Positions 1-7,700 of a stretch of 47,222 nucleotides of DNA are shown here, piece by piece. Below the pieces are notes generated by a model. The model worked only from the letters and a program-made list of their open reading frames with translations, was not told the origin of the DNA and ran no database searches. Source of the stretch: a bacterium. GTDB taxonomy: Bacteria; Cyanobacteriota; Vampirovibrionia; Gastranaerophilales; Gastranaerophilaceae. The stretch lies in the NCBI GenBank assembly GCA_017482685.1, contig JAFUMP010000048.1, positions 1-47,222 of the forward strand, written 5' to 3'. Within the stretch, counting starts at the first letter, position 1; each line of letters starts with the position of its first letter. The translations under genes and the position numbers were made by a program.

Positions 1-16
1 CCTAGGCTAATTCTAC

Positions 17-69
17 ATTTACCCCTAAGTCCATAAAAAGTCCAATTTGGAAATTTTGAAGGAGTAAAT
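17..69. repeat. ATTTACCCC-type short repeats, inverted pair
   Basis: ATTTACCCC lies at 17-25 and the complementary-strand variant GGAGTAAAT at 61-69. The same 9-mer recurs as arrays at 2361-2408 and 29057-29112. Nothing coding is visible in this edge segment. Confidence 0.5.
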
Positions 70-81
70 AAAAAATTATAG

Positions 82-186
82 GTTGGCATTACTATGCCAA
101 CTACAAATAAAGTCGGCTTTGTAAAGCCGACCTATTTACTACAAAATTATATATTTTCTTAAAAAGTAGGTCAGGTATCACCTGAC
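82..186. repeat. Three consecutive short palindromes (REP-like)
   Basis: Three perfect hairpins lie in a row. GTTGGCAT/ATGCCAAC is at 82-89 and 94-101, GTCGGCTTT/AAAGCCGAC at 112-120 and 123-131, and GTCAGGT/ACCTGAC at 170-176 and 180-186. They share the outer GTnnG...CnnAC frame, but the stem bases differ with compensating changes, as expected of a dispersed palindromic element family evolving as structured RNA or DNA. None has a following T-tract, so they are not simple terminators. The segment 1-253 holds no gene. Confidence 0.7.
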
Positions 187-253
187 ACACAAACTAGCAA
201 AAAATATTTTTACAAGTTTTGTACTAATGTAAGGCGATTATAAGGAGTAAAAA

Positions 254-571
254 ATGAAAATAAATCCAATTAACAACAATCAAACAAATTTTCAAGCTGT
301 TAATCAAGCATATCTAAAAACAGCAAAAGAAATGGCAAGTAAAAGTATTACAAGAGATATCAACCCAATGTTGGTTCAAGATGTATTTATGGATGCAGTA
401 GAAAAAAGAATGTCTAAAATGGACGCTATTGATACACTAGCAGCGATAAAAAAGCTTAATATTTGTGAAGATACAAAAGACTTTATAGTAGACATACAAA
501 CTCAACTCGGCAAACTTGCAATTTTAGATGAATTATGTGCACCATTTACAAAAAATAAAACGAAAATATAA
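254..571 (+). CDS. Hypothetical 105-aa protein
   Basis: I do not recognise this protein. The ATG follows a good ribosome binding site (AAGGAG, about 7 nt upstream). The N-terminus is Asn-rich (INPINNNQTNFQAV) and the rest is predicted helical with many charged residues; there is no signal peptide or membrane segment. A single Cys lies near residue 71 and another near the C-terminus. The NxxNFQA start resembles the NPTFTS start of the protein at 1237, so the two may share a short N-terminal tag or be lineage-specific relatives. It is flanked by palindromic elements and stands alone, with weak hairpins at 594-608 and 649-677 as possible ends. Confidence 0.7.
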   Translation: MKINPINNNQTNFQAVNQAYLKTAKEMASKSITRDINPMLVQDVFMDAVEKRMSKMDAIDTLAAIKKLNICEDTKDFIVDIQTQLGKLAILDELCAPFTKNKTKI

Positions 572-648
572 AATAAAGAGTTTGTAGATAATGTCTTGAA
601 AGTCAAGAAATATTTTTCTTGGGGTCAAATGTATATTTTAAGCAAGCA

Positions 649-677
649 AAACTAGGGTGCTTAATGCATCCTAGTTT
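649..677. terminator. Possible bidirectional terminator hairpin
   Basis: AAACTAGGGTGC (649-660) pairs with GCATCCTAGTTT (666-677) with one G-T wobble and a TTAAT loop. Only a weak T-rich tail follows, so terminator activity is uncertain. Confidence 0.35.
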
Positions 678-731
678 CTGATATTTAATTGTTTAAATTA
701 CGCAATTTTTACAGAATTTTTGTTGTAGCTC

Positions 732-756
732 GTTTGTTGGGTGAAACCCAACAAAC
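732..756. repeat. Perfect 11-bp palindrome with GAA loop
   Basis: GTTTGTTGGGT (732-742), loop GAA, ACCCAACAAAC (746-756). It belongs to the same GTTGG/CCAAC family as the hairpins at 82-186 and 824-843. Confidence 0.65.
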
Positions 757-823
757 ATAATCAAACCAACTGTTCTTTCTTCTTAAACCGAGTGTTAAAA
801 TATAACCGCTATGATTTAGTATT

Positions 824-843
824 GTTGGGCAAGTATGCCCAAC
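824..843. repeat. Palindrome GTTGGGCA/TGCCCAAC
   Basis: Arms 824-831 and 836-843 with an AGTA loop. It is another sequence-diverged but structure-conserved member of the GTTGG family. Confidence 0.65.
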
Positions 844-948
844 TTACAAAATTTTACATCCGACCAAAATGGACAATAAAATACAGCAGTCAGAAATTCT
901 CAACCTGCAAGACAATTATTACGCTGTTTGCGGGCTTTGGTAAAACAA

Positions 949-979
949 AAGGTTAGCACTTTGCTTTAGCACTAACCTT
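949..979 (-). terminator. Terminator of tRNA-Ser
   Basis: Read on the minus strand, AAGGTTAG pairs with CTAACCTT, and TTGTTTTA follows. It starts about 5 nt after the tRNA 3' end, which fits an intrinsic terminator for the tRNA. Confidence 0.6.
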
Positions 980-984
980 CTCTA

Positions 985-1071
985 CAGAGGGGATGAGATT
1001 CGAACTCACGGTGGAGTTGCCCCCACACGACCCTTCCAAGATCGCACCATAAACCACTCGGACACCCCTCT
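985..1071 (-). tRNA. tRNA-Ser (anticodon GGA)
   Basis: The minus strand folds as a class II tRNA. The acceptor AGAGGGG (from 1071) pairs with CCCCTCT, with G as discriminator at 985. The anticodon stem is CGATC/GGTCG with loop TTGGAAG, giving anticodon GGA for UCC/UCU serine codons. A long variable arm and a TTCGAAT T-loop are visible. The CCA end is not encoded (GTAG follows), so it must be added after transcription. Confidence 0.95.
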
Positions 1072-1148
1072 TAGTTTATATTGTTATTACATTATATATC
1101 ATTCAAAGTGTCTTGTAAACACTCATTATTTCTTGATTCTAATGACAT

Positions 1149-1170
1149 GAATCATCTAAATAGATGATTC
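1149..1170. repeat. Perfect 10-bp inverted repeat
   Basis: GAATCATCTA (1149-1158), AA, TAGATGATTC (1161-1170). It lies between the tRNA and the gene at 1237. The two-base loop suggests cruciform DNA or a protein-binding palindrome rather than a terminator; no T-tract follows. Confidence 0.55.
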
Positions 1171-1236
1171 GCTAAAGCTATTATATTGTTATTCTATTAT
1201 ATGTTAAGAAGTCAATTAAGTTAAGAAAGGAATCGT

Positions 1237-1848
1237 ATGGCGAAAATTATCAAAGTAGGTTCGCAAAATCCTACATTTACCTCACAAAAAATTCAAAAAG
1301 CGTCTCCTATCCATACTCATAGGAATTCAAATGACGTTACTAACCCGTTTAAGTTTACAAATTTTGAAGGCAATACTTTGCAGTTTGCTGATGTATTTGA
1401 AGGGTTTAAACCACAAAGTTCAAGTAGATTGAGAATGATTGCTTCTTCTGCTACTGGAACAATGAATAAAATTAAATCTGCAATTCCAGAATCAATTGCT
1501 AATTTTGTTAGAAAAGTTAAAACTGGTGTTACTTTAGCTTGGTCTCATGTTAATAATGCTTGGGATTACGCAAAAAATACAAATATTTCTGATGTTCCTG
1601 GTATTAAGCATACAAAAGACTTCTTATTAGCAGAAAGACATTTACCTTCATTTGGTATTTCAATTTCAGGAGTAAAAGAAGGTATTTCTTCAAGGGCTAT
1701 TAATCTAGGTCATTCAGCTATGGAAAAATGGAATGGCATTATTTCAAATATTTCTTTCCACGGAAAACATAAATATTCAAATATGTCAGTTGCAGAGCTT
1801 GAATCTCATTTAGCTGCAGCTCTTGCTGAAGGAGGTATAAATGAATAA
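1237..1848 (+). CDS. Hypothetical 203-aa protein
   Basis: I do not recognise this protein. The ATG follows AAGAAAGGAATCGT, an acceptable ribosome binding site. The N-terminal 70 residues look disordered (rich in Asn, Ser, Thr) and include QNPTFTSQ, similar to the start of the protein at 254. The middle, about 70-170, is predicted helical with basic and amphipathic stretches. No signal peptide or clear membrane segment is visible. The end overlaps the next gene by 8 bases, so the two are probably translated together and may act together. Confidence 0.75.
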   Translation: MAKIIKVGSQNPTFTSQKIQKASPIHTHRNSNDVTNPFKFTNFEGNTLQFADVFEGFKPQSSSRLRMIASSATGTMNKIKSAIPESIANFVRKVKTGVTLAWSHVNNAWDYAKNTNISDVPGIKHTKDFLLAERHLPSFGISISGVKEGISSRAINLGHSAMEKWNGIISNISFHGKHKYSNMSVAELESHLAAALAEGGINE

Positions 1849-2197
1849 GAATGTATTAGAAATAATTGATGCTTTAACAGCTCATGAAGATATGGATTCT
1901 ATTAGAGTTTTAGAAGAATTAGGTACTAATTCTCCTGATAATGAAGTGAGAGAGTATACTTCTCGTGCTCTAGTTAGAAAAAATGTTCATGATTCATTAA
2001 AAGTTGTTATCATTAACCAAGGTAAAGGTATTAATGACCTTTCTCCTGCTGTTGCAATGAGCACAATTAATGAAATTCTTGCTCTTAAAGATAAGTCAGA
2101 AGTTGTAAGAATTCTTGATGATACTATTAATTTACACTCAGATGAGTCTGTAAAAGAAAATGCTCGTTCAGTAAAATCATTGTTAGCTTTAAGTTAA
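1841..2197 (+). CDS. Hypothetical 118-aa helical protein, possibly HEAT-like
   Basis: The ATG lies inside the end of the preceding gene and has a strong GGAGG (1831-1835) 5 nt upstream. The protein is all-helical by composition, with repeated helix-turn units (EIIDALTAHEDMDSIRVLEE, then NEVREYTSRALV, then AVAMSTINEILALKD, then ESVKENARSVKSLL). This periodicity resembles HEAT or armadillo-type scaffolds, but that is only a structural impression. There is no signal peptide or Cys. It forms a two-gene unit with 1237-1848, closed by the terminator at 2221. Confidence 0.75.
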   Translation: MNKNVLEIIDALTAHEDMDSIRVLEELGTNSPDNEVREYTSRALVRKNVHDSLKVVIINQGKGINDLSPAVAMSTINEILALKDKSEVVRILDDTINLHSDESVKENARSVKSLLALS

Positions 2198-2220
2198 GCT
2201 TTTAATAAGAAGAGAGAGAA

Positions 2221-2253
2221 AAGAGTTTCATTATATGAAGCTCTTTTTTTTTT
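2221..2253 (+). terminator. Intrinsic terminator of the 1237-2197 unit
   Basis: AAGAGTTTCAT (2221-2231) pairs with ATGAAGCTCTT (2235-2245) through a TAT loop with one wobble pair, followed by a T-run to about 2253. Confidence 0.85.
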
Positions 2254-2254
2254 C

Positions 2255-2283
2255 TTTACACTATTATTTTTTTATTTTAAAAT
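2255..2283 (+). promoter_or_regulatory. Promoter of the cobalamin riboswitch operon
   Basis: TTTACA (2255-2260), a 17-nt spacer, and TAAAAT (2278-2283) match a sigma-70-type promoter well. The predicted transcript starts near 2290, just before the riboswitch aptamer and just after the preceding terminator. Confidence 0.65.
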
Positions 2284-2289
2284 GAGAAC

Positions 2290-2366
2290 AAAAAATAAAT
2301 ATGGGGAAATTTGGGTGAAAATCCCAAGCTGTGCCGCAACCGTTAAAGTCGGAACACCCAGGGGTA
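2290..2366 (+). promoter_or_regulatory. Cobalamin (B12) riboswitch aptamer
   Basis: The segment carries the conserved cobalamin-aptamer signature in order. GGGGAA comes first, then GGGTGAAAATCCC (P4 hairpin), GCTGTGCCGCAACCGT (the conserved CCGCAAC junction) and a B12-box-like AGTCGGAACACCC. It starts about 10 nt after a predicted promoter and is on the strand of the gene at 2522. Cobalamin riboswitches normally shut off expression when adenosyl- or other cobalamins bind. The region after the B12 box is unusual because ATTTACCCC-type repeats sit in it. Identification is from consensus recall, not a covariance search. Confidence 0.85.
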
Positions 2367-2408
2367 AATGGATAAGGAGTAAATGGGCAAAGGGGTAGAG
2401 GGGTAAAT
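2361..2408 (-). repeat. ATTTACCCC repeats within the riboswitch leader
   Basis: On the plus strand GGGGTAAAT (2361-2369), GGAGTAAAT (2376-2384), GGGGTA (2392-2397) and GGGGTAAAT (2400-2408) occur with spacers of 6-7 nt. The array starts immediately after the B12 box and probably inserted into, or now replaces, the usual loop-loop and platform region. Confidence 0.7.
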
Positions 2409-2476
2409 ATAAGAAGCTCCGAAAATTCTCCGAATCTAATAAGACAATCACTTCGAGTCAAAGTGTTTGTCAAAGA

Positions 2477-2517
2477 CTTCTTTTGTTGCGGCCAAGTGTA
2501 GCAAAGGAAGGTTTTTT
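2477..2517 (+). promoter_or_regulatory. Riboswitch expression platform: hairpin that hides the ribosome binding site and ends in a T-run
   Basis: CTTCTTTTGTTGC (2477-2489) can pair over 13 positions, three of them G-U, with GTAGCAAAGGAAG (2498-2510). This buries the AGGAAGG ribosome binding site of the gene at 2522. A T6 run follows at 2512-2517, so the hairpin could act as a translational sequester, an intrinsic terminator, or both. A competing partner, AAGAAG at 2411-2416, could bind the 5' arm and open the structure. The upstream hairpin GACAATCACTT/AAGTGTTTGTC (2443-2471) may take part in the switch. Confidence 0.6.
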
Positions 2518-2521
2518 AGTA

Positions 2522-3193
2522 TTGGCAACACAAGTGCAAAATGTAAATAAAACAAATGCTGGTTTGTGTCCGCACGGGCTTCCTCCGAGTGCGTGCCCTA
2601 TTTGTTCAAAGATGGCTGGTGGTGGCGGAATGCGGATGGGTGAACGTCCACAAAAAGCTGGAGAAATGAGTTATCATCAATGTGCTATGTTAGGGAACTT
2701 GATGCGTGCCCGTGAGCTTGCTGATAAACGTCATTCACAAAGTTTGGAAAAACATGCTGAGGCTTTGAAAGCTTTTCAAGCTACAATGACAAAGTTATCT
2801 GCAAATCTTCAATCTTTTGTACAGCAGATGTCTGGTAATTTTTTTACTAAACCAATAGCAATTATTATTCAGAATTTTGCAATGCCCGTCGTTAATTTTG
2901 TGCAAAATATACCCAAGATGATGCAAAAATTTCAAAATTTAAAAATTGATATTCAAGATAAATTAAATGCGATATTTGGTGAAGCTAAAAACTTTATAAA
3001 TAAGAAAATTACTGATATCGTATCAATGTTTAAATTAAATTTTAAAGATTTATTTAAAGTTTTAAAAAAACAGAATGCAGAAGATGATGATACAAAAATT
3101 GATGATGATAAAAGAATTTTTAATTTAAAGAATATTTTACGGATATTAAAAAGAAAGAAAAAAGAAAAAGATGACAATAGTTCCCAAAATTAA
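2522..3193 (+). CDS. Cobalamin-riboswitch-controlled Cys/His-motif protein, unknown function
   Basis: I do not recognise this family. I chose the TTG at 2522 because AGGAAGG (2505-2511) sits 10 nt upstream and the riboswitch hairpin covers exactly that site; an in-frame TTG at 2483 would lie inside the hairpin. The 223-aa product starts with a compact possible metal site, CPHGLPPSACPIC (C16, H18, C25, C28), with H52 and C54 further on. A Gly/Met-rich linker follows, then a helical, coiled-coil-like region about 60-100, a hydrophobic amphipathic segment about 103-130, and a very basic/acidic tail. It overlaps the next gene by 23 bases. A role in cobalt or cobalamin handling is inferred only from the riboswitch. 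Confidence 0.7.
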   Translation: MATQVQNVNKTNAGLCPHGLPPSACPICSKMAGGGGMRMGERPQKAGEMSYHQCAMLGNLMRARELADKRHSQSLEKHAEALKAFQATMTKLSANLQSFVQQMSGNFFTKPIAIIIQNFAMPVVNFVQNIPKMMQKFQNLKIDIQDKLNAIFGEAKNFINKKITDIVSMFKLNFKDLFKVLKKQNAEDDDTKIDDDKRIFNLKNILRILKRKKKEKDDNSSQN

Positions 3194-4655
3194 CAATGAT
3201 GCTGAATCAAAAAGATTACAGCGAAATATGACAGATACTCAAAAGCGTAATTCAAATCTTATAAAAGAAGGGAAATTAGTTAATGCTTTTGTGAAAGATC
3301 CAAATCTTTCTTTAGATGAAACTTTGGACACATTAGTAATTTCTCAAAATGAAATTGTAATGCCTGAAAAACTTACTGAAAAAGAACAGAAAAAAGATAA
3401 AAGTTTGTATTATCTTGCTGGAGCTTCGGTAGGAGGAATGGCTCTTATGGGCGGTTTTACAGCTCTTATGAAGAATTTTTCGAAAAAGAAATTAGAATCA
3501 ACAAAGGAATATCTTTTACCTGGGATTACACGAAATCATTGTATAAATGATGAAGTACATCAAAGTATTTTTTCTATGATTCAATCTCCAAATAGAAGGA
3601 CTATTCTTGCTGCGATAGGAGTAATAACACTTGGAGCGATGGCATTTATTGCAAAAACATTTATTGATGGTTATCGTGATGTTTGGGTGAAAAAACGTGA
3701 AGCTGATATTCAGAAAAATTTGCAAGAAAATTTGATTGCTGTTGAGACTCAAGCTTTTTCTGGGAAAATGCAGATTATAAGAAGCATGTTATCATCTAAG
3801 GCTAAAATTTTTTCAGAAAATTTGCAATTATCATTTAAGAGTAAAAAAGTTAATGAAGAAAAAAAATCAAATTTATCTTTTCTTGCACTAGGTGCTTTAA
3901 CTTTAGGTGGAATTTTTGCATTAGGTTATTTTTCAATGCGAAATATTAGAAAAAGTGAGGAGTTTATAAAAAAGGGGATAAGCAATACAAAAGAAGGGTT
4001 AAATAGTGTTATTAATGATTTCAATAATGGAGTTGCTATTAATAATATTGAAAATCATAACGGTCAAATTTTAAGTGGAAAAGAGGCTTATAAACATGTT
4101 ATAGAGAATATGCTTGAATCAATTTATGCAAAACCCGCAGAGATCGAAGAATTTGTTAGTAAAATGAATTTATCAGTTAATGAAAAAGAAGAATTTATTA
4201 AATATCTTAAATCTTCAATGAATCAGTCAACAGAAAAGGTAAATAGTGCAATAGGTGGTTCTGGTAGGAATAAAATTACTTATTTTTCACACGTAAATGA
4301 TTATTTGTCATTCTTTTATGATTGGCTAATGAATCCGAAAAACCCACAGTTTAAAAACCTTTTCTTTGGAATTTCAGGTATAACTGCATTAGCTTATGGT
4401 GGAAAAACAGCTTCTGAAGCTATCAAAGATGTACAAGTAAAAAAATATTCTGCTGATGTAGAATTAGATTTGCAAAAACGTCTTGTGGCAACAGAATTAA
4501 GGAATTTTAAAGCAAAAAAAGATTCTGCTATTGAACCATTATGTGAAGAATTTTTTGCACAGAAATACACTGGAAAATCTCCTGAAGAATTAAAAATAAT
4601 GGCTGATAATATTCTTTTTGAAATAAAAAATGGCCCACCATTTGTGTATAGTTAA
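3171..4655 (+). CDS. Membrane protein with internal duplication, in the riboswitch operon
   Basis: A 494-aa protein of unknown family. Four membrane segments are visible near residues 79-100, 143-163, 235-255 and 393-412. The two halves look duplicated. The stretch after TM2 (KDVWVKK-like, about 169-200) resembles the one after TM4 (KDVQVKK, about 419-450), both continuing with a similar helix of Asp/Leu/Gln/Lys. TM1 with its following KKxxES helix likewise resembles TM3. The long region 260-390 between TM3 and TM4 is soluble and helical. The gene starts inside the previous one, so translation is probably coupled. I infer a membrane complex with the Cys/His protein. Confidence 0.75.
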   Translation: MTIVPKINNDAESKRLQRNMTDTQKRNSNLIKEGKLVNAFVKDPNLSLDETLDTLVISQNEIVMPEKLTEKEQKKDKSLYYLAGASVGGMALMGGFTALMKNFSKKKLESTKEYLLPGITRNHCINDEVHQSIFSMIQSPNRRTILAAIGVITLGAMAFIAKTFIDGYRDVWVKKREADIQKNLQENLIAVETQAFSGKMQIIRSMLSSKAKIFSENLQLSFKSKKVNEEKKSNLSFLALGALTLGGIFALGYFSMRNIRKSEEFIKKGISNTKEGLNSVINDFNNGVAINNIENHNGQILSGKEAYKHVIENMLESIYAKPAEIEEFVSKMNLSVNEKEEFIKYLKSSMNQSTEKVNSAIGGSGRNKITYFSHVNDYLSFFYDWLMNPKNPQFKNLFFGISGITALAYGGKTASEAIKDVQVKKYSADVELDLQKRLVATELRNFKAKKDSAIEPLCEEFFAQKYTGKSPEELKIMADNILFEIKNGPPFVYS

Positions 4656-4700
4656 AAATCGCTATTCCTATTTTTTATTACATGTTAAAATATTTACATA

Positions 4701-7700
4701 ATGAAACTAGAAAACAGTTCTTTTTTTGATAGTTTTGTCAAAAATATAAAAAGGCAAAAAAGTTTTACATTAACAGGTCTGACTACATTCAGCCGGCTTT
4801 TGCTTGTAAAATATATAAAAGATTTGTCGAATAAAAAAATTCTTTTTATAACATCTACAGAACAGTCTGCGTTAAGGTATTCGGTTGATTTAGAAAAAAT
4901 TTGGGGGATAATTACGGCATTATTGCCATATCAAAACACCTCTGCTTACGAAACTCTAACTGGTAATATTTATGATTATCAAAAACAAATACAAACATTA
5001 CTCGACAGACCAGATATTGTTATAACTCCAATAAAAACTCTAACAGAAAAGTTTCCAAGAGGTAATTTCTTTGAGGAAAATCGCCTGAACCTAAAAATTG
5101 GCGATAATATATCACAACAAGATTTATTAAAAAAACTTATTTCATTGGGATATAAACGTGCAACAATGGTTTCCGATATGGGTGAGTTTTCTATCAGAGG
5201 TGATGTCGCAGATATTTTTGGTCTAACTAAAAACCCTATAAGAATTGAGTTTTGGGGAGATGAAATTGTTGATATAAGATTTTTTAATAATGAGACTCAA
5301 AAATCTATAGAAAAAATTAAAGAAGCTGAAATATTACCACTTTATAAATTTATTTTACCATCTAATCCTCCAGAAGAGTTTTCAAATATCTTAAAAGAAC
5401 AACTATTTGAAGAAGGGTACTTTGAGGGAATAAATGTATATCAATCATATTTTAATAAAGATTTGGTAAGTATTTTAGAATATTTTGATGATTATATAAT
5501 AATTTATGATGAATTAGCTGAAATTTCTGCTAAATTGACGCAACTTACTGATAATTTAGAAAAATCTTATAATGAAGCTTTAAAAAATAATTTAATAGAA
5601 CCATTAAAAGAATTAAATCACTTTACTGAACAAGAAATTATTCAAAAACAGGCAGGTTTTCAAAAAATTTCATTAAATAATTTCTTATCAGATGAATCCA
5701 ATGAGGTTGTTGATATAAATTCTCAAAATATACAAATTTTTGATGCTGATATGGATAAGTTAGCGGAGTTTATACTTTCAAAACAAGATTATCAATTAAC
5801 TATCGCAACGGATTATAAAGAGAGAGTTAAAGAAGTTTTAAAAGAATATAACATATTTAATGTAAATTATATTGAAAGCATTAGCTCTTTAGGAACAGAA
5901 ATTCCTGATGCAAAGCTTCTTTTAATTACGGATAGAGAGCTCTTTAATAAAAGACAAAAAGATGTACCAACTGGTAGAAAACGGCATTATAAGGAGCAAG
6001 CAGAATATATTGAAAGTATTAATGACATTAAAGAAGGTGAATATGTAGTCCATTCTGTTCACGGCGTAGGTGTTTATCAAGGTCTTACAAAACAAGAATT
6101 TGACGGACAATTAAAAGATTATTTAACCATTGAATATGCAAATAAAGATAAGCTTCATATTCCTGCGGAACAAATAAATATGTTATGTCGTTATAGAGGT
6201 TCTGGACAAATTAAGCCTAAACTCTCTAGGATGGGTGGAAGTGATTGGGAAAATACTAAATCAAGAGTTAAAAAAGAAGTCGAAGCAATTGCTTATGACT
6301 TATTAAGGCTATATGCTAGACGTAAAATGCAAGAAGGTATTGCTTTTGACGAAGATTCGCCACTTCAAGTTGAAATGGAAGAAGCTTTTGAGTATATTGA
6401 AACACCTGATCAAAATAAAGCCATCAATGATATTAAGCTCGACATGGAAAGCTCAATACCAATGGATAGGCTAATTTGTGGTGATGTTGGTTTTGGAAAA
6501 ACTGAAGTTGCAATGCGAGCAATGTTTAAAGCTGTTACTTCGTTAAAACAAGTTGCAGTAATTGTACCAACAACGGTTTTAGCACTTCAGCATTATCAAA
6601 CTATTTCAGAAAGATTTAAACCTTTTGGAATAAATGTTGAGTTATTATGTAGATTTAGAAGTGCAAAAGAACAAAAAGAAACTTTGAAAAATCTTGCAAC
6701 GGGGAAATGTGATGTTGTTGTCGCGACTCATAGATTGCTTCAAGATAATGTGATTTTTAAAGATTTAGGACTTCTTGTAATTGATGAAGAACACAGATTT
6801 GGGGTAAGACATAAAGAAAAATTAAAAGAGTTTAGAGAGAATATTGATATTATTTCAATGTCGGCAACTCCTATTCCAAGAACACTTTATATGTCACTTT
6901 CTGGAATTAAAGACATTTCGATTATTAATACTCCGCCTCAAAACCGTTTGCCAATTAAAACCTTTGTCGGAGAATTTAATGAGCAAACTGTTAAAAATGC
7001 TATTACTAATGAGTTAGACAGAGATGGACAAGTTTTTTATCTATATAATAGAGTTGAAACTATTGAAGAATTCAAATTAGAGCTTCAAAAACTTGTTCCT
7101 AACGCACGAATTGCCATTGGACACGGACAACTTAGTGAAAAACAATTGGAAGAAGTGATTGTTGATTTTTCAAATCATGAAAGCGATATTTTACTATGTA
7201 CAACAATTATTGAAAATGGACTTGATATTCCTAACGCTAATACAATTCTCATACACGAAGCGGATAAGCTTGGACTAGCTCAGCTCTATCAACTAAGAGG
7301 TCGTGTTGGACGAAGTGAAAAGCAAGCTTATTGTTATTGTTTGTATAAAAAATCAAAAGAGCTTACAAAAGAAGCAACTGAAAGACTAAAAGCAATTAAA
7401 GAATTTACAACTCTTGGTAGTGGATATAGAATCGCAATGAGAGATGTTGAAATTCGTGGTGTTGGTAATGTTTTAGGAACAAAACAACATGGTCACATGA
7501 TAAATGTGGGTTTTGATACATACTGTCAACTTTTAGAAGAAACTGTTCTTGAGCTTAAAGGAGAAGGTGAAAAATCTAAAAAACCAGCTATTGTTGATAT
7601 TAATGTCACGGCTTATATACCTGATGCTTGGGTTGGTTCAACTGAACAAAAAATGATTGAATATAAGCGTTTAGCAGATGTTAAAAATGAAACAGAGCTT

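Larger units (their letters stand above)
572..984. other. Gene-poor stretch with hairpins
   Basis: No convincing gene is visible in about 410 bases. It holds a weak hairpin TCTTGA/TCAAGA (594-608) followed by a T-rich stretch, a 12-bp hairpin at 649-677, palindromes at 732-756 and 824-843, and the tRNA terminator at 949-979. A 71-codon open frame from 741 starts inside a palindrome and has no ribosome binding site. Confidence 0.6.

Noticed and set aside
741..956. 71-codon open frame on the plus strand
   Set aside because: It starts inside a palindrome, has no ribosome binding site, spans another palindrome and part of the tRNA terminator, and its product resembles nothing.
82..1170. CRISPR array
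   Set aside because: The palindromes are not identical, their spacing is irregular and no spacer structure or cas gene is present.
2264..2473. 69-codon open frame on the minus strand
   Set aside because: It is antisense to the riboswitch and its Pro/Thr-rich product is only the ATTTACCCC repeats read as codons.
2483..2521. Longer start for the riboswitch-controlled gene
   Set aside because: The TTG at 2483 lies in the platform hairpin and has no ribosome binding site, whereas 2522 has AGGAAGG.
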